In this document: piece after piece, positions 12,783-16,563 of the stretch | Position numbering within the stretch: position 1 is the stretch's first letter | How the letters are laid out: the number at the start of each line of letters is the position of its first letter | DNA from: an uncultured Spirochaetia bacterium | Lineage (GTDB): Bacteria > Spirochaetota > UBA4802 > JAGODF01 | Direction of reading: 5' to 3' | Assembly (NCBI GenBank): GCA_937967705.1 | Contig: CALCJG010000198.1 | Span: 1 to 16,563 of the forward strand | DNA length: 16,563 nucleotides | Made by a program: the position numbers and the translations under genes | Notes under the pieces: generated by a model | What the model was told of the DNA's origin: nothing | Databases searched by the model: none | The model's input: only the letters and a program-made list of their open reading frames with translations

Positions 12783-13538
12783 CTAAAGACCGTATTCGTA
12801 GAGGAAGGTTTTCATCCCTCCCGGGGAGCTTTCAGCCATCTCCCTGACAAGCCCCCTGCTGTCATATTTAAAGCGATATACCGTGGACCCATCCCTATGT
12901 TTTAATTCCACCCTGACAAGCCTGCCACCCTCATAGAAGAAGATTCTGCGGTACTTTTCCGTTTCACGATAATAAAAGACTTCTGTGGACAGATTTCCCC
13001 GTTCATTATAACGGTATGCGAAACGATCGGCATCCTCCCATGCTTTACCCTCTCCCGAAGTGGTTTTCCCCCTCCTTTCGATCAGACGCCCCTTGACATC
13101 ATAGGTAAAACCATAATTACGCAATTCAGCGCTTCCACAGCATTGTTTATTCATATGATTTTTTACATCATAACCGAATACGTAGGAGAAGGAATCCTCA
13201 TCCCCTCCGAAAGCCTCAAAATCATAGGAAACGAGACGTCCTCTTTCGTATCGGCAGGTGGTTTTTGAAAGAGGTTTTTTGTTGTCGTATGCGATTTCCC
13301 CAAGGAGCCGCCCCTGTCCATCAAAGGAAAGCAGGGCGGTCTGATCCTTGATTTTTGTTCCATCAATCAGCTCAATTCGATACTCCCGGCAACTTTTCAC
13401 TCGATGGACTCTGATCTTTTCTTCAATCATCTTCAGCGGTCCACCGGGAATTATCCGCAGGTTCATCCCAAAAGGCTCGCGGGCCATAAGAGATTCCGCG
13501 CAGAATGCCATCACTACAATCAACAGTAATTTTTTCAT
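12783..13538 (-). CDS. Secreted protein with YD/RHS-like repeats
   Basis: A 251-residue protein with a signal peptide (MKKLLLIVVMAFCAESLMA). At least six short repeats follow the pattern Y/F-x-Y-(D/N/E)-x-x-G-R/N-L: SFDGQGRLLGE, RYERGRLVSY, TYDVKGRLIER, RYNERGNLSTE, FYEGGRLVRVE and KYDSRGLVREM. This is the strand-turn-strand unit of YD/RHS repeat proteins, here in a short, free-standing form with no toxin or RHS core. ATG 13538 follows GGGAGGAAAT, a strong RBS. GC looks lower than in the neighbours. It is probably a periplasmic or surface beta-solenoid-like protein, possibly binding carbohydrate or protein. It lies near a MORN-repeat protein with similar GR/GN-L turns. Confidence 0.78.
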   Translation of the reverse strand: MKKLLLIVVMAFCAESLMAREPFGMNLRIIPGGPLKMIEEKIRVHRVKSCREYRIELIDGTKIKDQTALLSFDGQGRLLGEIAYDNKKPLSKTTCRYERGRLVSYDFEAFGGDEDSFSYVFGYDVKNHMNKQCCGSAELRNYGFTYDVKGRLIERRGKTTSGEGKAWEDADRFAYRYNERGNLSTEVFYYRETEKYRRIFFYEGGRLVRVELKHRDGSTVYRFKYDSRGLVREMAESSPGGMKTFLYEYGL

Positions 13539-13660
13539 ATTTCCTCCCAAACAGGATTTGTGCCAGGAGAGATGCTTTCCGCTCCCGACATAAATTGCAG
13601 ACCATTAGACAATCCCCCCGGTAAGGCTACACCGGCAAGATAATTATTATGACTCTTCCA

Positions 13661-13915
13661 TCAAAATTTCAATTCCACCGCACCGAAGGGTGCTCTCGAA
13701 AGATTCTCCGTCAGCCGGTCGGCGACCTCCTTCGTCAGGCCGTATTCCTGCATAAGGAAATCCCGCACCTCGTCGAGGCTGCCGAACTCCAGGGACGTTC
13801 GATAACCGGGATAGCGCTCCTGCACCTCCCGCCAGCCGCCGAAGGGTTCATCAGTCAGGAGAAGCCGGTTGTCTTCCAGATATATAAGGGTGTACTCGTG
13901 CAAGGAATATCTCAA
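13661..13915 (-). CDS. Small hypothetical protein
   Basis: An open frame of 84 codons with a rather acidic, soluble product (HEYTLIYLEDNRLLLTDEPFGGW ... EVADRLTENLSRAPFGAVELKF). It looks like a small alpha/beta domain with normal amino-acid usage; no family recognised. The start is unclear: TTG 13915 has AAAGG too close, and TTG 13903 lies about 13 nt after the same AGG. It has the higher GC of the area and no visible partner. A real gene is likely from composition, but N-terminus and function are unknown. Confidence 0.5.
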   Translation of the reverse strand: MRYSLHEYTLIYLEDNRLLLTDEPFGGWREVQERYPGYRTSLEFGSLDEVRDFLMQEYGLTKEVADRLTENLSRAPFGAVELKF

Positions 13916-14286
13916 ACCTTTTAAGGATTAAACCTTGACGGAACTTTATCCGCCAAAACTGATCGGGTAAATCTGAATCATCCCCGGAAAAAAGCAAGCC
14001 TGTTTCATCGGGGCACAGCCAGGCCTTTCCCGCCGGAACACATATCCCCATTGAGACAAGGGCCAGACAGGATGCAGTCCTGTCGGTCTCCCCAGCCCCC
14101 TACATCAAAGGATGCATTATTCTGGGACCTGGGCCGGCATTAAATCCCAATGACGCACTTCTGGAAAATCGATTGACCCCCGCTGCCGTCGATGATAACT
14201 TAGAGGAATAAAGCCAGCGCTCAACAAAAAAGCCTGCCCGGTAACAGGGTATTCCATTATGGACCAGATCATCGACGGAGGATCTT
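13916..14286. other. 371-bp intergenic region before the MORN-repeat gene
   Basis: It contains a possible promoter for the plus-strand gene: TTGACC at 14173-14178 and a poor TAACTT at 14196-14201, 17 bp apart. A minus-strand frame with ATG at 14051 runs in another frame into the small hypothetical gene and lacks an RBS. I see no RNA gene or repeat. Confidence 0.45.
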
Positions 14287-15345
14287 ATGAAACCCCTCTC
14301 ATATCATGCCTCAGCATTCGGCGCATCCCGCTTCAGGGCCGCTTTATTCATCCTCGTTATCTTTCTGGGACCGGCGCCGGGGCTTTTCTGCTCGTCAACG
14401 CAGCAGACCGGTGTTTTCCCCCTAAACGGTAACATCCGTCCGCTCCCCCCCTCCATCAGTGTTACGGTCATCGACTGCTATCCCGGAACAATTATCAATT
14501 ATGAGCGGGAGAACGAGATCTTGATTCAACACATGAAGCAGGGATACTACTTTGTCGCCCGTGGGGCTTTTTACTTTTCAACCACTTCGGGAGCCCTGCC
14601 CAGCCACAGTTATCTCATGGCGGAAGCACGAAGCTCCGGCGGCAATCTGATCATCTGCCTCGGAGACATTTCATCCAAGGATAAAAAAACGGAATATACC
14701 CCATATGATGTGGATAAGAACTGGCAGGTACAGTTTAAAAAACGCGAATATATCACGACAACAAACCTGAGATCCTACCTGCTGCTGCGCACCGACCGCG
14801 GAGTCCCCCCCCGGTTCCATCTCACCCCCGCCGAAAAGAAGAAGCTGGAAGACTGGAGGCGGGACTACCTGGCCCGGGATGCGGAATACAAAAGAAAACA
14901 ACGCCTGGCCAGGGAAATGAACAAGGACTGCAAGCGGGACGGAATCGTCAAGAAAGAGGACACTTTCGGGGTAACCTTTTTTTACCGCTGCAAACGGGGA
15001 AAAAAGAACGGTAAAACGATCAGCTACTTCAAGGGCAAACCCTCCTGCGTGGAGTACTACAAAAATGACCTCCTTCACGGCAAAAGGACATGCCGTCACA
15101 CTAACGGAAAACTCATGGCGGTGGAGTATTACAGGAACGGCGCAGCTCATGGAACATTTAAACACTATGACAGCAACGGCGTTATAAGCTACAGCTCCGC
15201 CCGGCGGAACGGCAGATGCCTCTGGTCCAAGTCGTACGAAAACGGCAAACTCTCCAAAAGGGAGGTCTTTAACCGCCGGGGGAACATAGTACTGGTGGAG
15301 ACCTACAAGAACGGCAGGCTTGTGAAGAGAGAAGGGAAAAAATAA
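14287..15345 (+). CDS. Secreted MORN_2-repeat protein
   Basis: A 352-residue protein with a long signal peptide (positively charged start, hydrophobic 18-34, ending near GLFCSS). A beta-rich domain (about 45-175, unknown) and a charged linker follow (180-220). Residues 225-350 hold at least five MORN_2 repeats with the Y-x-NG-x-L/x-HG pattern: GKKNGKTISYFKGK, YKNDLLHGKRT, YRNGAAHGTF, YENGKLSKREV and YKNGRLVKREG. MORN_2 repeats of this kind occur in secreted proteins and in YwqK-type antitoxins. The extracytoplasmic signal argues against an antitoxin role; a surface or periplasmic beta-sheet scaffold is inferred. ATG 14287 is preceded by GGAGG. C35 in a weak lipobox (GLFC) may be lipidated if the organism accepts loose lipoboxes. 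No visible operon partner. Confidence 0.8.
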   Translation: MKPLSYHASAFGASRFRAALFILVIFLGPAPGLFCSSTQQTGVFPLNGNIRPLPPSISVTVIDCYPGTIINYERENEILIQHMKQGYYFVARGAFYFSTTSGALPSHSYLMAEARSSGGNLIICLGDISSKDKKTEYTPYDVDKNWQVQFKKREYITTTNLRSYLLLRTDRGVPPRFHLTPAEKKKLEDWRRDYLARDAEYKRKQRLAREMNKDCKRDGIVKKEDTFGVTFFYRCKRGKKNGKTISYFKGKPSCVEYYKNDLLHGKRTCRHTNGKLMAVEYYRNGAAHGTFKHYDSNGVISYSSARRNGRCLWSKSYENGKLSKREVFNRRGNIVLVETYKNGRLVKREGKK

Positions 15346-15539
15346 TCAGGGCCGGGACCCAGAATCCCCCGGCAGGGAACGGGCTGTTAACGACGAGTCA
15401 AGAGATCATCAATCCCCACACGGATATGTTCCTGCCCTGAGTAAGGATGAGGCTTATTCCTTGTCCGATAGGGGGCTTTTCCATGCCAACTGGCCCTCCA
15501 CTGCTCCTCCCATGAAGTCCCGCAACCCCTATTCTCTCC

Positions 15540-15567
15540 TTGACAAAACCATGGGACATATGAGAAT
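15540..15567 (+). promoter_or_regulatory. Candidate promoter of the 7TMR-DISM gene
   Basis: Perfect TTGACA (15540-15545), 16-bp spacer, GAGAAT (15562-15567, 4 of 6). It would start transcription near 15574, about 40 nt before the GTG start. Confidence 0.4.
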
Positions 15568-15613
15568 GGTCAAAAAGGCCCATTTATTCACTTTTTTAGG
15601 ATAGATAAACCCG

Positions 15614-16563
15614 GTGCGCCATCTCCTCCTGATATGTTCCCTTCTCCTCCTTATGATTTCCTCAGCCAGGGCTTCGGAAGATGTTTTGCTCTCGGACGGG
15701 AAGGAGCGCTACTCCCTGGGGCTGCATCTGGAAATCCTGGAAGACCCTTCCGGAAAGCTCAGTATTTCCGAAGCGGCCTCCCCAGGGATGGCAGGGCGAT
15801 ATCGACCCAGCAGTTGGCCCTCGCCGAGCTTCGGGTTTTCCTCTTCCGCCTACTGGGTACGGTTTTCCATCGACTCCCGGTGCAGCCGCAGCCGGTTCTG
15901 GCTCCTGGAACTGGACTATCCCCTGATGGACCGGATGACCGTCTATACCCCCGGCCCGGGTGGTTTCGTGGAAAAACGCTACGGTTCCCTTCTTCCCTTT
16001 GCCGGACGCGACTTGGATCACCGCAACCTCATCGTCCGACTCTCCCTGCCCCAGGGTGGAAAAACCCCTGTTTATCTGCGTTTTCAAAACAGCGACCGGA
16101 TGGAGTTTCCCCTCACTCTCTGGTCCCCCAGGGCATTTCAGGAGAACATCTACCTGGAACAGTTCATCCTGGGGCTCTACTACGGGATTCTTTTCATCAT
16201 GATCCTCTACAATTTCTTTCTCTTCCTCTCCATCAAGGACCGGCCTTATCTCCATTATATTCTCTATATTCTGGCCATGGCCGTCTTCCAACTGGGCCAG
16301 AGCGGATTCCTGTATCAGTTATTATCCTGTGTAACAGACCCGCCCCCGGTACACTTTATATCCTTTACGCAGGGCTTCCTGATTCTGGCCATCATACAGT
16401 TTACCCAGGCATTTCTGGACACAAAAGAATACACCCGGACGATACACAAGGTCATGAACGTCCTTAAGGGGATTACTCTTCTTTATCTCCCCCTGCTGTT
16501 GCTGCTTGACTACACCGCGGGCATACTGGTGGGCATCGGGATCACCTTTCTGCTGATCCCCAT
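15614..16563 (+). CDS. 7TMR-DISM family membrane receptor, 5' part only (runs off window)
   Basis: The frame is open from GTG 15614 to the window end (316 codons) with no stop. The tag at 15602 closes it upstream. A signal peptide (MRHLLLICSLLLLMISSARA) leads into a periplasmic 7TMR-DISMED2-like domain: SAYWVRFSI, WLLELDYPLMDRMTVY, LPFAGRD, VYLRFQNSDRMEFPLTLW. At about residue 190 the 7TMR-DISM bundle starts with EQFILGLYYGILFIMILYNFFLFLSIKDRPYLHYILYI, a strongly conserved entry. Three to four TM helices are present before the cut. Full-length relatives have seven TM helices and usually a C-terminal signalling domain (GGDEF, histidine kinase or adenylate cyclase); the type here is not visible. 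The AGGA lies about 12 nt before the GTG, slightly far. It senses periplasmic ligands, possibly sugars. Confidence 0.85.
   Translation, partial: MRHLLLICSLLLLMISSARASEDVLLSDGKERYSLGLHLEILEDPSGKLSISEAASPGMAGRYRPSSWPSPSFGFSSSAYWVRFSIDSRCSRSRFWLLELDYPLMDRMTVYTPGPGGFVEKRYGSLLPFAGRDLDHRNLIVRLSLPQGGKTPVYLRFQNSDRMEFPLTLWSPRAFQENIYLEQFILGLYYGILFIMILYNFFLFLSIKDRPYLHYILYILAMAVFQLGQSGFLYQLLSCVTDPPPVHFISFTQGFLILAIIQFTQAFLDTKEYTRTIHKVMNVLKGITLLYLPLLLLLDYTAGILVGIGITFLLIP

Noticed and set aside
13851..14051. Minus-strand 66-codon frame starting ATG 14051
   Set aside because: No RBS; its end lies out of frame inside the small hypothetical gene. A frameshifted N-terminus of that gene is possible but unsupported.
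15346..15613. Small gene before the 7TMR-DISM receptor
   Set aside because: The 61-codon minus-strand frame has no RBS or recognisable protein character; only a promoter candidate is supported.
15634..16467. Long plus-strand open frame of 277 codons
   Set aside because: It is an out-of-frame shadow, Pro/Gly/Arg-rich without any domain. The overlapping frame from GTG 15614 encodes a clear 7TMR-DISM protein.

Overview
The window is a chromosomal stretch from an unidentified Gram-negative, probably anaerobic bacterium. GC content looks roughly in the high 50s. Signal-peptide lipoproteins and a beta-barrel protein ending in Phe imply an outer membrane. A 2[4Fe-4S] ferredoxin, a DUF5320 protein, and a MetV-like/HdrCB-like pair suggest an anaerobe with folate or heterodisulfide-type electron chemistry. 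A loose lipobox (FFSC), MORN- and YD-repeat secreted proteins and a 7TMR-DISM receptor would fit Spirochaetota, but Desulfobacterota cannot be excluded. I see no tRNA, rRNA, IS element, CRISPR array or phage gene.

Region 1 (1-3473) is a divergent redox locus. On the minus strand lie a GntR/FCD repressor gene, interrupted by an in-frame TGA, and a TetR gene 7 bp behind it. On the plus strand lie a MetV-like (methylenetetrahydrofolate reductase C-terminal-type) Cys-rich protein and an HdrC-HdrB-like fusion. Between them is a perfect 28-bp palindrome made of four 7-bp-phased ATTGT/ACAAT half-sites lying over the -10 of the plus-strand promoter. A second, three-half-site copy sits just upstream of gntR. 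The arrangement reads as a self-regulated repressor controlling the metV-hdrCB pair.

Region 2 (3511-5834) is an iron-regulated minus-strand cluster: a Fur-family regulator, then a DUF5320 Gly-rich coiled-coil protein, a ferredoxin, a Gly/Arg-rich zinc-ribbon miniprotein and a DUF89/ARMT1-like phosphatase. A near-consensus Fur box directly follows the -10 of the fur promoter, and another lies just upstream of the DUF5320 gene, so the whole set is predicted to be repressed by iron-loaded Fur.

Region 3 (5974-10522) holds a prokaryotic ionotropic-glutamate-receptor-like channel lacking the usual ligand-binding Arg and having a non-canonical pore filter. It also holds a small outer-membrane beta-barrel, a lipoprotein built of seven 'CYW' repeats (probably a seven-bladed propeller) with an AT-rich middle, and a nucleotidyltransferase overlapping a small unknown gene.

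Region 4 (10580-16563) is a run of mostly uncharacterised envelope genes: a lipoprotein with an RBS-sequestering leader hairpin, an 8-9 TM orphan membrane protein, a YD-repeat secreted protein, a small hypothetical protein, a MORN-repeat secreted protein, and the 5' two-thirds or so of a 7TMR-DISM membrane receptor that runs off the window. Genes here alternate strand, so most are probably independent transcription units. I found no classical hairpin-plus-U-tract terminator anywhere.
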